A stretch of 64,000 nt of DNA, taken from the NCBI RefSeq assembly GCF_900635955.1, contig NZ_LR134201.1, positions 186,001 through 250,000 of the forward strand. The letters are read 5' to 3'. Below, in pieces: positions 26,123 to 35,094 of the stretch; the first letter of the stretch is position 1; every line of letters begins with the position of its first letter. The notes beneath the pieces were generated by a model, which ran no database searches, was not told the origin of the DNA, and saw only the letters and a list, made by a program, of their open reading frames with translations. This DNA is from Cedecea lapagei (lineage in GTDB: Bacteria > Pseudomonadota > Gammaproteobacteria > Enterobacterales > Enterobacteriaceae). Both the position numbers and the translations under genes were made by a program.

Positions 26123-26695
26123 ATGCTCAAATCGACACTGGCGGCCGTTGCAGCTGTATTCGCCCTCTCTGCGCTTTCTCCTGCGGCGCTGGCTGCTAAA
26201 GGCGACCCGCACGTCCTGTTGACCACCTCGGCTGGCAATATTGAGCTTGAGTTAAATAGCCAAAAAGCGCCGGTTTCGGTGAAAAACTTTGTGGATTACG
26301 TCAACAGCGGTTTTTATAACAACACCACCTTCCACCGCGTGATCCCGGGCTTTATGATTCAGGGTGGCGGCTTCACCGAAGATATGAATCAGAAGCAGCC
26401 TAACCCGCCTATCAAAAATGAAGCTGACAACGGCCTGCGTAACACCCGCGGGACTATCTCCATGGCTCGTACCGCAGATAAAGACAGCGCAACCAGCCAG
26501 TTCTTTATCAACGTTGCCGATAACGCTTTCCTTGACTATGGCCAGCGCGACTTCGGGTACGCGGTATTTGGTAAAGTGGTAAAAGGTCTGGACGTTGCCG
26601 ATAAGATTTCCCAGGCACCAAGCCATGACGTGGGGCCTTACCAGAATGTGCCTTCAAAACCTATCGTGATCCTTTCCGCAAAAGTTCTGCCTTAA
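26123..26695 (+). CDS. ppiA: periplasmic peptidyl-prolyl cis-trans isomerase A (cyclophilin)
   Basis: PpiA speeds proline isomerisation during folding of exported proteins. The 190-residue precursor has a signal peptide of about 24 residues ending AALA before AKGDPHVLL. The mature part is a cyclophilin with FHRVIPGFMIQGG, MARTADKDSATSQFFIN and FGYAVFGKVV. I placed the start at 26123, preceded by AAGGA, and not at the upstream in-frame ATG, because only this gives a proper signal peptide and the E. coli length. Neighbouring fic and yhfG are absent downstream. Confidence 0.96.
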   Translation: MLKSTLAAVAAVFALSALSPAALAAKGDPHVLLTTSAGNIELELNSQKAPVSVKNFVDYVNSGFYNNTTFHRVIPGFMIQGGGFTEDMNQKQPNPPIKNEADNGLRNTRGTISMARTADKDSATSQFFINVADNAFLDYGQRDFGYAVFGKVVKGLDVADKISQAPSHDVGPYQNVPSKPIVILSAKVLP

Positions 26696-26703
26696 GATTT
26701 TCT

Positions 26704-26725
26704 GCGCGGGCCTTTCCGCCCGCGC
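26704..26725. terminator. GC-rich hairpin after ppiA
   Basis: GCGCGGGC (26704-26711) pairs perfectly with GCCCGCGC (26718-26725) around a six-base loop. No T-run follows, so it may stabilise the ppiA transcript end or act as a weak terminator before pabA. Confidence 0.45.
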
Positions 26726-26820
26726 GACTCCTCTCCTTCAGCAGAGAATTTCACTAAAGGGGTGAGCCCGGCAGGGGAAAGCGACTAGAATAGCGCCTTC
26801 TTTTTTGCCCGGGAGCCGCC

Positions 26821-27384
26821 ATGCTACTGCTTATCGACAACTATGATTCCTTCACCTGGAACCTCTACCAGTATTTTTGTGAGCTGGGTGAAGACGTGCT
26901 GGTTAAGCGTAACGACGACATCGGGCTGGACGATATTGAGCGCCTGGCGCCGGAAAAGCTGGTTATCTCTCCCGGTCCCTGTACGCCAACCGAGGCTGGT
27001 ATCTCTCTGGCAGCCATCAAACACTTCGCCGGCCAGCTCCCTATTCTGGGCGTTTGCCTCGGGCATCAGGCTATTGCGCAGGCTTTTGGCGCAACCATTG
27101 TGCGGGCAGAGCAGGTGATGCACGGCAAAACTTCCGCGATCAACCACAGCGGCAGCGGCGTATTTCGTGGGCTGAATAACCCGCTGACCGTAACCCGCTA
27201 CCACTCGCTGCTCGTCGATCCTAAAACCCTGCCGGACAGTTTTGAAGTGACGGCCTGGACAGACAAGCAGGAAATCATGGGGATCCGTCACCGCTCGCTG
27301 GCGCTGGAGGGCGTGCAGTTCCACCCCGAAAGTATTCTCAGCGAGCAGGGGCATGCGCTGCTGGCAAATTTCCTTAATCGGTGA
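26821..27384 (+). CDS. pabA: para-aminobenzoate synthase glutamine amidotransferase component
   Basis: PabA supplies ammonia from glutamine to PabB, giving aminodeoxychorismate on the way to folate. The 187-residue class I glutamine amidotransferase has the catalytic triad C79 (GVCLGHQ), H168 and E170 (FHPES). PabB is not in the window. A TAGAAT at 26786-26791 could be its -10 element, without a clear -35. It is followed by argD in the same direction. Confidence 0.96.
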   Translation: MLLLIDNYDSFTWNLYQYFCELGEDVLVKRNDDIGLDDIERLAPEKLVISPGPCTPTEAGISLAAIKHFAGQLPILGVCLGHQAIAQAFGATIVRAEQVMHGKTSAINHSGSGVFRGLNNPLTVTRYHSLLVDPKTLPDSFEVTAWTDKQEIMGIRHRSLALEGVQFHPESILSEQGHALLANFLNR

Positions 27385-27422
27385 ATTGTTGCTTGCCTGA
27401 TTTTGGTTTTTTATGCATATTT

Positions 27423-27440
27423 CGTGATTATATTTTCATT
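27423..27440 (+). promoter_or_regulatory. possible ArgR box before argD
   Basis: An AT-rich 18-mer resembles the ARG box (WNTNAATWWWWATTNANW) with about three mismatches. E. coli argD is repressed by ArgR, so a box is expected here, but the match is modest. Confidence 0.3.
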
Positions 27441-27472
27441 CATATTTGACGCATAATAACGGGCGAGAATAA

Positions 27473-28693
27473 ATGGCAACTGAACAATCAGCGGTTACGC
27501 GGGCGACCTTCGATGAAGTGATTCTGCCGATTTATGCACCAGCAGAATTTATTCCTGTGAAAGGGAAGGGCAGCCGCGTGTGGGATACCGCCGGCAAGGA
27601 GTACGTGGATTTCGCCGGCGGCATCGCCGTGACCGCGCTGGGGCACTGCCATCCTGCGCTGGTGGAGGCGCTGAAAACCCAGGGTGAAACCCTGTGGCAT
27701 ACCAGCAACGTCTTTACCAATGAGCCTGCCCTGAAGCTTGCCCGTAAGCTGATTGACGCCACCTTCGCCGAGCGCGTGGTCTTTATGAACTCCGGTACGG
27801 AAGCGAACGAAACGGCCTTTAAGCTGGCCCGCTACTATGCCTCAACCCGCCACAGCCCGTACAAAAGCAAAATCATCGCCTTTTATAACGCGTTTCATGG
27901 CCGTTCGTTGTTCACCGTCTCCGTAGGCGGACAGGCCAAATACTCCGACGGTTTTGGCCCGAAACCGGCCGACATTATCCACGTGCCGTACAACGACCTT
28001 GCGGCGGTGAAAGCGGTGATGGATGACCATACCTGCGCGGTAGTGGTGGAGCCCATTCAGGGCGAAGGCGGCGTTACCGCTGCGACGCCGGAGTTCCTGC
28101 AGGGGCTGCGCGAGCTCTGCGATGAGCATCAGGCGCTGCTGGTGTTTGACGAAGTGCAGTCGGGAATGGGGCGCACCGGCGAACTGTTCGCTTATATCAA
28201 CTACGGCGTCATCCCGGATATTCTGACCAGCGCCAAAGCCCTCGGCGGCGGCTTCCCGGTGAGCGCGATGCTGACCACCAATGAGATTGCCTCCGCGTTT
28301 CATGTAGGCAGCCACGGCTCAACCTACGGCGGCAACCCGCTGGCGTGCGCGGTAGCCGGTGCGGCTTTCGATATCATCAATACACCAGAAGTGCTGAAAG
28401 GCGTGGCCGCGAAGCGCCAGCTGTTTGTTGAGCAACTGCAGAAGATCAACGAGCAGTTCGATCTGTTTAGCGACATCCGTGGCATGGGCCTGCTGATTGG
28501 TGCAGAGCTTAATGAGAAGTACAAAGGGCGCGCGCGCGAGTTTCTCTATGCCGGAGCGGCTGAAGGCGTGATGGTGCTGAACGCCGGCCCTGACGTGATG
28601 CGTTTTGCCCCGTCGCTTATCGTTGAGGACGCGGATATTCAGGAAGGAATGCAGCGCTTTGCGAAAGCCGTTGCCCGGGTAGTGGCTGGCTAA
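27473..28693 (+). CDS. argD: acetylornithine/succinyldiaminopimelate aminotransferase
   Basis: ArgD makes N-acetylornithine in arginine synthesis and also serves the diaminopimelate step of lysine synthesis. It is a class III PLP aminotransferase of 406 residues, as in E. coli. The PLP lysine is K255 in TSAKALGGG, the cofactor Asp lies in VFDEVQSGMGRTG, and SGTEANE at 107-113 binds phosphate. It ends two bases from the stop of the convergent yhfK, with no room for a separate terminator. Confidence 0.97.
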   Translation: MATEQSAVTRATFDEVILPIYAPAEFIPVKGKGSRVWDTAGKEYVDFAGGIAVTALGHCHPALVEALKTQGETLWHTSNVFTNEPALKLARKLIDATFAERVVFMNSGTEANETAFKLARYYASTRHSPYKSKIIAFYNAFHGRSLFTVSVGGQAKYSDGFGPKPADIIHVPYNDLAAVKAVMDDHTCAVVVEPIQGEGGVTAATPEFLQGLRELCDEHQALLVFDEVQSGMGRTGELFAYINYGVIPDILTSAKALGGGFPVSAMLTTNEIASAFHVGSHGSTYGGNPLACAVAGAAFDIINTPEVLKGVAAKRQLFVEQLQKINEQFDLFSDIRGMGLLIGAELNEKYKGRAREFLYAGAAEGVMVLNAGPDVMRFAPSLIVEDADIQEGMQRFAKAVARVVAG

Positions 28694-28695
28694 TT

Positions 28696-30780
28696 TTAAT
28701 CTGCGCGCCGCAGACGACGGCTCAGCCAGATCCCATGATGAGGCCGCTGGCGCCAGGCTACCGAGGAGATGGTATGCATGGTGTTAAGGTGGCCAATAAT
28801 CCGCTGTAAATGCTGTTCCATGGTGCTTAGCGGCCCCGTGGGCAGCGTGTCCACATCCAGAATATTGGCGTCGTTCGACCCGCCAGGTCCGTCATACTCC
28901 AGCCTCTGCTGGCAGCGCTGGAGCCCGATTTCACAGGATTGCAGATACTTTTGCGCCAGGTCCGGCGTCAGCATGTTGTGCTCGCGCGCCAGGGTGGTCA
29001 TGGCGTTGATGTGCTCGACAATAAACTGGCTGTGGGTGACCCAGAGCTTCATGTCTGCGAGATAGTGGGAGTTAAAGCCGGGCTCCTGCATCGCCTGGTT
29101 GAGCGAGTTAAACAGGGCGTTGTGCGCCTGGTTGACCCGCATCCGTTGCCAGGCCAGCGGCGTGGGCTCCGGATCGTCGCTCAGGATCAGGCGAATAGCC
29201 TCCTGGTCGGCCTCCAGCGCGTCGTGGGCGTTCTGGCGCAGCAGGCCGGTTTGCCACTGCGGCCAGAGCCAGATCATGCCGCCAAAGGCAATCATGCAGC
29301 CGAGCAGCGTGTCGATAAGCCGCGGGATGATGTAGTTCTCAGCGCTGAGCGTAATAAGCTGCAGGGTATATACCGCCGTGACGGTAAAGCCGATGGTGGC
29401 CCAGCCGTAGCTTTTGCGGATAAACAGATAGCTCACCAGGGTAATCATTAACATCGCCAGTAGGGTGTAACCGTCCGGAACATGGAAGTGCAGGGTGATA
29501 CCGGCGATACACAGGCCCGCCATGGTGCCTGCCGCCCTGTGGACAATTCGTACGCGCGTCGCGCCATAGCCGTTTTGCGTCACAAACATCACCGTCATCA
29601 GGATCCAGTAAGGTTTAGGCAGATGCAGGAAGGAGCCAAGCAGGCTGGCAATCGTCAGCATTACGCCTAAACGCGCGGAGCTGCGCAGCGCCGATGATTT
29701 GAACGAGAGGTAGTTTTTCAGCGCCGGGAAGAACGGCAGGCGGCGCTCCCTGTCCTCCATCAAATCTCTCACATACAGCGGCCGCTGGGTTTTCAGCACT
29801 CGCGCAATCCGGCTGAAGTGGTAGTGGCAGAACTGCCCGACCGGGTTGTCCGGGTGCTGGCGGGCAATCTTTTCCAGGGCGTCGATTTGCTTATCCATGG
29901 TAAAGCGCGTGGGATAGCGGTGATAGAGAATATCGTCTGCCAGCACCCGCAGACGTTTGGCGATGGTTTGGGCATTCCAGCGGATCACGGCCTCGGCATG
30001 ACTTTGCTCGACCAGCTTCTGAACCTCTTCCGGCTGATGCAGGCTCACCGAGATGTGTTCCTGCAAATCCAGAGCGACCTGGAAAGCGCGCAGCAGGCGC
30101 TTGTAGCCGTTTTGCTGGTTTGCCGACAGCATGTGCAGCTGCTGGTAGCAGGTGGTGATCAGGTCGACGGCTTTCTGCTGACGAATCAGCAGCGGCGGCA
30201 GCGCTTTTTCGGGATCGGTGTGCTGGGTCAGCAGGCTGTATTTCGCTTCACAGTACTCCGCAAGCTGGCGGTACAGCAGGCTTAGCGACTCCCTGAGCGG
30301 CTGCTCGCGCCATAACCGGAACCAGAACCAGTTGAACGCGCCGTACCAGATAGTGCCGAAGATATAGAGCACCATCGGCTTCCAGACAGGCATATTGCCG
30401 GCCATGCTGAGCGTAAAAATGGCGGCAATCAGCGAGGCGGGCAGCAGGCGAGCATGCAGCGAGCTTATCTCCGCCGTGACGCCGAGCAGCAGGGCCATCG
30501 CGATCAGTATCGCGGGCAGCGGAACGTGGGTATAAAGCAGCAGGAGCTGCATGATAAGGCTGCTGACGGCGAACAGGCCGCCGCCAATGATCAGACGTTT
30601 GAAGAAGCGTTTATGCGGCGTGTCGAGCCCGGCAATGTTGCAGCAGGCGGGGACTAACGAGAAGAGCAGGCCGTTTTGCAGGCTGCCGAGCACCAGGCCA
30701 ATAGCCACGGGAAGGCACAGCACCAGCGTCTGCCGAAGCGCGTAGTTAACTTCCGGGTGATAAATTAATCTCTGCCACAT
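28696..30780 (-). CDS. yhfK: YhfK, FUSC/YccS-family inner membrane protein
   Basis: The 694-residue protein has two blocks of membrane segments (about 15-160 and 375-510) each followed by a cytoplasmic helical part, the layout of the YccS/YhfK family related to aromatic acid efflux proteins and aluminium-activated transporters. The conserved motif RRLPFFPALKNYLSFKSSALRSSARLGV precedes the second block in part. Its role is unproven; an exporter function is inferred from family. It lies downstream of crp on the same strand, separated by the crp terminator. Confidence 0.93.
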   Translation of the reverse strand: MWQRLIYHPEVNYALRQTLVLCLPVAIGLVLGSLQNGLLFSLVPACCNIAGLDTPHKRFFKRLIIGGGLFAVSSLIMQLLLLYTHVPLPAILIAMALLLGVTAEISSLHARLLPASLIAAIFTLSMAGNMPVWKPMVLYIFGTIWYGAFNWFWFRLWREQPLRESLSLLYRQLAEYCEAKYSLLTQHTDPEKALPPLLIRQQKAVDLITTCYQQLHMLSANQQNGYKRLLRAFQVALDLQEHISVSLHQPEEVQKLVEQSHAEAVIRWNAQTIAKRLRVLADDILYHRYPTRFTMDKQIDALEKIARQHPDNPVGQFCHYHFSRIARVLKTQRPLYVRDLMEDRERRLPFFPALKNYLSFKSSALRSSARLGVMLTIASLLGSFLHLPKPYWILMTVMFVTQNGYGATRVRIVHRAAGTMAGLCIAGITLHFHVPDGYTLLAMLMITLVSYLFIRKSYGWATIGFTVTAVYTLQLITLSAENYIIPRLIDTLLGCMIAFGGMIWLWPQWQTGLLRQNAHDALEADQEAIRLILSDDPEPTPLAWQRMRVNQAHNALFNSLNQAMQEPGFNSHYLADMKLWVTHSQFIVEHINAMTTLAREHNMLTPDLAQKYLQSCEIGLQRCQQRLEYDGPGGSNDANILDVDTLPTGPLSTMEQHLQRIIGHLNTMHTISSVAWRQRPHHGIWLSRRLRRAD

Positions 30781-30801
30781 AGCCTGAATTGTAGAGACAA
30801 A

Positions 30802-30831
30802 AAAGGCGTGTTACCGAAGCGACACGCCTTT
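30802..30831 (-). terminator. Rho-independent terminator of crp
   Basis: On the minus strand AAAGGCGTGT pairs with ACACGCCTTT (30822-30831 and 30802-30811), followed by a T-run (AAAA-rich on the plus strand at 30799-30804). Confidence 0.88.
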
Positions 30832-30841
30832 ATAGGGCTAA

Positions 30842-31474
30842 TTAACGAGTACCGTAAACGACAATCGTTTTACCGTGTGCGGAAATGAGATTCTGGTCTT
30901 CCAGCATTTTCAGAATACGGCCAACGGTTTCGCGGGAGCAGCCCACGATCTGACCGATTTCCTGGCGGGTGATTTTAATCTGCATCCCGTCCGGGTGGGT
31001 CATGGCGTCCGGCTGTTTCGCCAGATTCAGCAGCGTCTGGGCGATGCGGCCGGTCACGTCGAGGAAGGCAAGGTTGCCGACTTTCTCGGAGGTGACCTGC
31101 AGACGACGTGCCATCTGGGAAGAGAGGCGCATCAGGATGTCCGGGTTGACCTGAATCAGCTGACGGAATTTTTTATAGGAAATTTCAGCTACTTCACAGG
31201 CTGTTTTGGCACGAACCCAGGCGCTACGCTCCTGGCCTTCTTCGAATAAACCTAATTCACCAATGAAATCACCCTGATTGAGATAAGAAAGGATCATCTC
31301 CTTGCCTTCTTCATCTTTAATCAGAACAGCTACGGAGCCCTTGACGATGTAGTACAGCGTCTCCGCCTTTTCACCCTGGTGAATCAGCGTGCTCTTCGAC
31401 GGATACTTATGAATGTGGCAATGAGACAAGAACCATTCGAGAGTCGGGTCTGTTTGCGGTTTGCCAAGCACCAT
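30842..31474 (-). CDS. crp: cAMP receptor protein
   Basis: CRP is the cAMP-dependent global regulator of carbon metabolism. The 210-residue protein is nearly identical to E. coli CRP; the only change I find from memory is Ser for Ala at residue 119 (118 in mature numbering). The cyclic nucleotide-binding domain contains GELGLFEEGQERSAW, and the DNA-binding helix-turn-helix reads TRQEIGQIVGCSRETVGR, with the recognition-helix Arg, Glu and Arg unchanged, so the TGTGA/TCACA specificity is expected. It is divergent from yhfA. Confidence 0.99.
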   Translation of the reverse strand: MVLGKPQTDPTLEWFLSHCHIHKYPSKSTLIHQGEKAETLYYIVKGSVAVLIKDEEGKEMILSYLNQGDFIGELGLFEEGQERSAWVRAKTACEVAEISYKKFRQLIQVNPDILMRLSSQMARRLQVTSEKVGNLAFLDVTGRIAQTLLNLAKQPDAMTHPDGMQIKITRQEIGQIVGCSRETVGRILKMLEDQNLISAHGKTIVVYGTR

Positions 31475-31664
31475 GCGCGGTTATCCTCTGTTGTAAACTG
31501 GCTACCAAAGACAAGACTCGGAACCTCTTGTCTGGCGTTGCAATCGTGAAATTTTCCCAAACCATGGGAACTGGCGGGCAGGTCAGTCCTGCGGCCTGTA
31601 ATTAGTCGTTTCCTCTGCTTACGGCATAAACGTCTCTGTATCGCAGCAGCATCCGAATTGTTTT

Positions 31665-31722
31665 AGCATAGCTTTTGGTAAGTGTCTTGTATTGTCTCGT
31701 TTCAGCATGACCTGGATCGCCT
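31665..31722 (-). promoter_or_regulatory. crp promoter region with CRP autoregulatory site
   Basis: On the minus strand a TATGCT -10-like element (31665-31670), in a stretch conserved with the E. coli crp promoter, lies downstream of a CRP-like site at 31705-31722 (GCGA-N6-TCATG). The crp-yhfA gap is 312 bases and holds no gene. The assignment relies on recalled similarity to E. coli. Confidence 0.5.
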
Positions 31723-31786
31723 TACGTTGCCAGTTTCGACGTAGGCGCGTAATCTGAAAGACAATTTTGTTACTGGAGTCGGTAAA

Positions 31787-32191
31787 ATGCAGGCACGTGT
31801 TAAATGGGTTGAAGGGATGACTTTCCTCGGTGAGTCCGCTTCTGGCCACCAGATCCTGATGGACGGTAATTCTGGCGATAAAGCGCCAAGCCCAATGGAA
31901 ATGCTGCTGATGGCGGCGGGCGGCTGTAGCTCAATTGACGTGGTGTCGATTTTACAAAAAGGCCGCCACGAGGTGACGGATTGTGAGGTGAAGCTAACTT
32001 CGGAACGCCGTGAAGAAGCGCCGCGTCTTTTTACACGCATTCACCTGCATTTCGTTGTGACCGGTAAAGAGCTGAAAGAGAGCGCGGTGGCTCGCGCCGT
32101 TGAGCTCACGGCAGAGAAATACTGCTCGGTGACGCTGATGCTTGAGAAAGCCGCAGAGATAAGCCACAGCTACGAAATTATTGAAGCGTAA
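31787..32191 (+). CDS. yhfA: YhfA, OsmC-family protein
   Basis: The 134-residue protein belongs to the OsmC/Ohr superfamily, many of whose members reduce organic hydroperoxides through paired cysteines. The OsmC core is visible: SPMEMLLMAAGGCSSIDVV with one Cys near residue 45, and EKYCSVTLMLEKAAEI with the second near 111. The two positions match the family's redox pair. Its own substrate is unknown. It is divergent from crp, as in E. coli. Confidence 0.93.
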   Translation: MQARVKWVEGMTFLGESASGHQILMDGNSGDKAPSPMEMLLMAAGGCSSIDVVSILQKGRHEVTDCEVKLTSERREEAPRLFTRIHLHFVVTGKELKESAVARAVELTAEKYCSVTLMLEKAAEISHSYEIIEA

Positions 32192-32198
32192 AACTAGA

Positions 32199-32220
32199 AG
32201 GGCGGTACCCACGCCGCCCT
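32199..32220. terminator. hairpin between convergent yhfA and prkB
   Basis: AGGGCGG (32199-32205) pairs with CCGCCCT (32214-32220). It sits in the 36-base gap between the two stops. No T-tract is seen on either side. Confidence 0.5.
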
Positions 32221-32227
32221 GACGCCA

Positions 32228-33097
32228 TCAGGCAATTTTTCTTCCTTCCGCCAGTCGCTGCACCAGCGGCCCCATAATCAACTCCATCGCCAGCCCCATT
32301 TTTCCACCAGGCACCACCAGCGTGTTGATGTGGGAGATAAACGATCCTTGCAGCATCGCCAGCAGATAGGGGAAGTCGATGTCGTCCAGCCCCCGGAAGT
32401 GGATAACCACGAAGCTTTCATCCAGCGACGGAATGGCACGGGCGGCGAAGGGGTTAGAGGTGTCCACCGTCGGGACGCGCTGGAAGTTAATATGGGTGCG
32501 TGAGAACTGCGGCGTAATAAAGTTGATGTAATCGTCCATCGAACGCACGACGGAGTCCATCACCGCTTCCCGCGAATGGCCGCGTTCGCTGGTGTCGCGA
32601 ACCAGTTTCTGAATCCACTCCAGGTTAACAATTGGCACCACGCCGACCAGTAAATCCACGCAGTCGGCAACATTGTGCTGAGGCGTGACCACGCCGCCGT
32701 GCAGGCCCTCATAAAACAGGACGTCGGTTGGCTCCGGCAGCGGCTGCCACGGCGTAAAGGTGCCCGGCACCTGGTTCCAGGGCACGGCTTCATCGTAGGT
32801 ATGCAGATATTTGCGTGATTGCCCCTTACCGGTCTGGCCGTATTCGATAAAGGTTTGCTCCAGCAGACCGAAGTCATTGGCTTCCGGCCCAAAGTAGCTG
32901 ATGTGGCGGCCTGCATCGCGCGCTTTGCGGATGGCCATGTCCATTTCCGGGCGGGTATAGCGGTGGAAGCTGTCGCCTTCAACTTCGGCAGCTCGCAGGT
33001 TGAGCTGCTGGAAAATCTTGCGGAAGGCGAGGCTGGTGGTGGTGGTTCCGGCACCGCTGGAACCTGTTACCGCAATAACCGGGTGTTTGGCTGACAT
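32228..33097 (-). CDS. prkB: PrkB, phosphoribulokinase-like protein
   Basis: The 289-residue protein is a P-loop kinase of the phosphoribulokinase family. The nucleotide loop GSSGAGTTT is at 12-20, with FHRYTRPEMD and EGLHGGV further on. No RuBisCO is expected in this lineage, so it does not run a Calvin cycle; its true substrate is undefined. It is the last gene of the minus-strand yheT-yheU-prkB group. Confidence 0.93.
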   Translation of the reverse strand: MSAKHPVIAVTGSSGAGTTTTSLAFRKIFQQLNLRAAEVEGDSFHRYTRPEMDMAIRKARDAGRHISYFGPEANDFGLLEQTFIEYGQTGKGQSRKYLHTYDEAVPWNQVPGTFTPWQPLPEPTDVLFYEGLHGGVVTPQHNVADCVDLLVGVVPIVNLEWIQKLVRDTSERGHSREAVMDSVVRSMDDYINFITPQFSRTHINFQRVPTVDTSNPFAARAIPSLDESFVVIHFRGLDDIDFPYLLAMLQGSFISHINTLVVPGGKMGLAMELIMGPLVQRLAEGRKIA

Positions 33098-33187
33098 AGG
33101 GTGAAAACTCCATGAGGGATCGGAAAAGAGGTCGGCATCCGCTGGTTATACTTTTCAGCCAGTATAGATCACCCCGCCGGTTAGCGG

Positions 33188-33406
33188 TCAGCCGCGAAAC
33201 TGCCCGCGCGGCATAATGTTCACCGTTTCATGGAGTTCAGACCAAACCAGCACGGCTTCGCCGCTTTGCAGCTGGCGCTTCACGTCGGCCACTTTTTGCG
33301 TCAGCGAGCGCTCCTGCTCACCATAATCGGTGCCTTCGCGTAATACAAAAGATTCAATCAAATTGTCGAGGGTTTCAGGGTCGAGATCTTGCCAGGGAAC
33401 GATCAT
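33188..33406 (-). CDS. yheU: YheU family small protein
   Basis: The 72-residue acidic protein starts MIVPWQDLDPETLDNLIESFVLREGTDYG in part and matches the YheU (UPF0270) family of enterobacteria. No enzymatic or binding motif is recognised. It begins one base after the yheT stop, so the two are almost certainly co-translated. Confidence 0.92.
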   Translation of the reverse strand: MIVPWQDLDPETLDNLIESFVLREGTDYGEQERSLTQKVADVKRQLQSGEAVLVWSELHETVNIMPRGQFRG

Positions 33407-33407
33407 T

Positions 33408-34424
33408 TCAGTGGTCCAGATAACGGGTTAGCCAGTCAGGGATGCGCTGTTCCAGCCACATTTGCGGGCGCAGCAGGGTGCCGCCAACAAAGCCGACATG
33501 GCCGCCATAAGTGGTGAGCTGGTAGTGGATATTGGGCGGCAACGTTTCGCGATCCGGGATGACATGGTGGTCCATAAACGGGTCGTCTTTGGCGTGGATA
33601 ATCAGCGTTGGCGAGGCAATATCCGGCAGAAGCGGCATGGCGCTGCACTGGCGGTAGTAGTCCAGCGCGTCGGCAAAGCCATGAATCTTCGAGGTAATTA
33701 AATCATCAAACTCGCGAATACGGCGCAGGCTTTTAAGCTTACGCAGGTCAATAGGCAGCGAGCCCGGGTAGCTCTTTAACTTGCGGGCGGCATTTTTCTT
33801 CAGCAGGTTCAGCAGGTAGTGCTGATAGACGCGCGAGAAGCCCTGTTCCATGTGGTAGCAGCACTGTTCAAGCATCAGCGGCGCGGAGACAATCACGCCC
33901 GCTTTCAGCGAGCAGGCCGCGCCCTGTTTAGCCATCAGGCAGGCGAGCATGTTACCGCCCAGCGAGAAACCAACCGCAGCGGTCGGGACTTCGCCGTAGC
34001 GCTGATTGAGCCAGTCGAGGAAGTAAGTGCCGTCTTCGGTTTCGCCGGAGTGGTAAATACGCTCTTTACGGTTTGGTACGCCGCTGCAGCCGCGAAAGTG
34101 CATCACCACGCCTAACCAGCCGCGCTTTTTGGCCGCCTCAATCATGCCGTGGGCATAGGGACTGTGAAGGCTACCTTCCAGCCCGTGAAACACCACCAGA
34201 CGTGGTTTGTGCATGGCGGTTTGCGGATCTTCGCTCCACGCGAGATCGACAAAATCCCCGTCCGGCATATCAAGGCGCTGCCAGTGGGGTTTGAAATTGA
34301 TTCGGCGGCGAATCAAACGTGGGATCATGGTTTGCAGATGCGGGTTACTGAGTCCGCGCATCGGGCGGAAATCGTCACCTTCATCATGATGAATATTCAG
34401 TTCTAAAGGACTTGTACTGGCCAT
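33408..34424 (-). CDS. yheT: YheT, alpha/beta hydrolase (AB-hydrolase 4 family)
   Basis: The 338-residue enzyme has the alpha/beta-hydrolase nucleophile elbow GFSLGG with Ser154. The oxyanion region LVVFHGLEGS is near 76-85, with likely acid and base in KDDPFMDHH and GGHVGFVGG. Homologues are predicted esterases or acyltransferases of unsettled substrate. It leads the yheT-yheU-prkB group and is divergent from a LysE-type exporter not present here in E. coli. Confidence 0.93.
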   Translation of the reverse strand: MASTSPLELNIHHDEGDDFRPMRGLSNPHLQTMIPRLIRRRINFKPHWQRLDMPDGDFVDLAWSEDPQTAMHKPRLVVFHGLEGSLHSPYAHGMIEAAKKRGWLGVVMHFRGCSGVPNRKERIYHSGETEDGTYFLDWLNQRYGEVPTAAVGFSLGGNMLACLMAKQGAACSLKAGVIVSAPLMLEQCCYHMEQGFSRVYQHYLLNLLKKNAARKLKSYPGSLPIDLRKLKSLRRIREFDDLITSKIHGFADALDYYRQCSAMPLLPDIASPTLIIHAKDDPFMDHHVIPDRETLPPNIHYQLTTYGGHVGFVGGTLLRPQMWLEQRIPDWLTRYLDH

Positions 34425-34484
34425 ATCACACTGTTAGTTTCGTTGAGTTCGCTAATTATTCTTCGGGTGTGGAGCACCCAATTC

Positions 34485-35087
34485 ATGGACTTAACGCTTT
34501 TTCTTTCGATGCTGGGCTTTCTCTGGGTCGCCGCCATTACACCTGGTCCCAATAATACGCTACTTACCGCATCCGGCGCGAATTACGGTTTCTTCCGTAG
34601 CCTGCCGTTGATGATTGGCGTGATGCTCGGGATGCAGTGCATTTTAGTGCTGGTGGCCTTTGGCGTCGGGAGTTTAATCCTCCTTTACCCGGCGTTGCAC
34701 CTTATCCTGAAGATTGCTGGGAGCGTTTATCTTTTGTGGCTGGCCTGGAAAATTGGTACCGCGAAATACGAACGGCTGGAAACGGATGCCGCGCCGCCTT
34801 CTCCAGTGCCTTTCTGGCAGGGCGGCCTGCTGCAGGTGATCAACCCTAAAGCCTGGCTGATGGCGCTGGGCGCGGTGGCCAGTTTCAGCCTTGCGGGCGC
34901 CGATTATCTCCATTCCGTGGCGATGATTAGCGTTGGTATTGCGCTGGTGAACATCGTGGCCGGCATTATCTGGATTGCCTTTGGCAGCCTGATTGGCCTG
35001 TTCCTGCGCAGCCGTCGCTCCTGGGCCATTTTCAACATCAGCATGGGCGTGTTAACCGCGGCCTGTGTTCTGCTTATCTGGCGCTGA
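34485..35087 (+). CDS. LysE/RhtB-family amino acid exporter
   Basis: The roughly 200-residue protein has five to six membrane segments and the family motif ITPGPNN at residues 18-24, followed by NPKAWLMALGA in the middle. Members export amino acids such as threonine, homoserine lactone, lysine or leucine. I chose the ATG at 34485, ten bases after GGAG, over the upstream start at 34443 because it gives the usual RhtB length. In E. coli yheT and yheS are direct neighbours, so this gene appears to be an insertion in this lineage or a loss elsewhere. Confidence 0.9.
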   Translation: MDLTLFLSMLGFLWVAAITPGPNNTLLTASGANYGFFRSLPLMIGVMLGMQCILVLVAFGVGSLILLYPALHLILKIAGSVYLLWLAWKIGTAKYERLETDAAPPSPVPFWQGGLLQVINPKAWLMALGAVASFSLAGADYLHSVAMISVGIALVNIVAGIIWIAFGSLIGLFLRSRRSWAIFNISMGVLTAACVLLIWR

Positions 35088-35094
35088 TGCTTAC

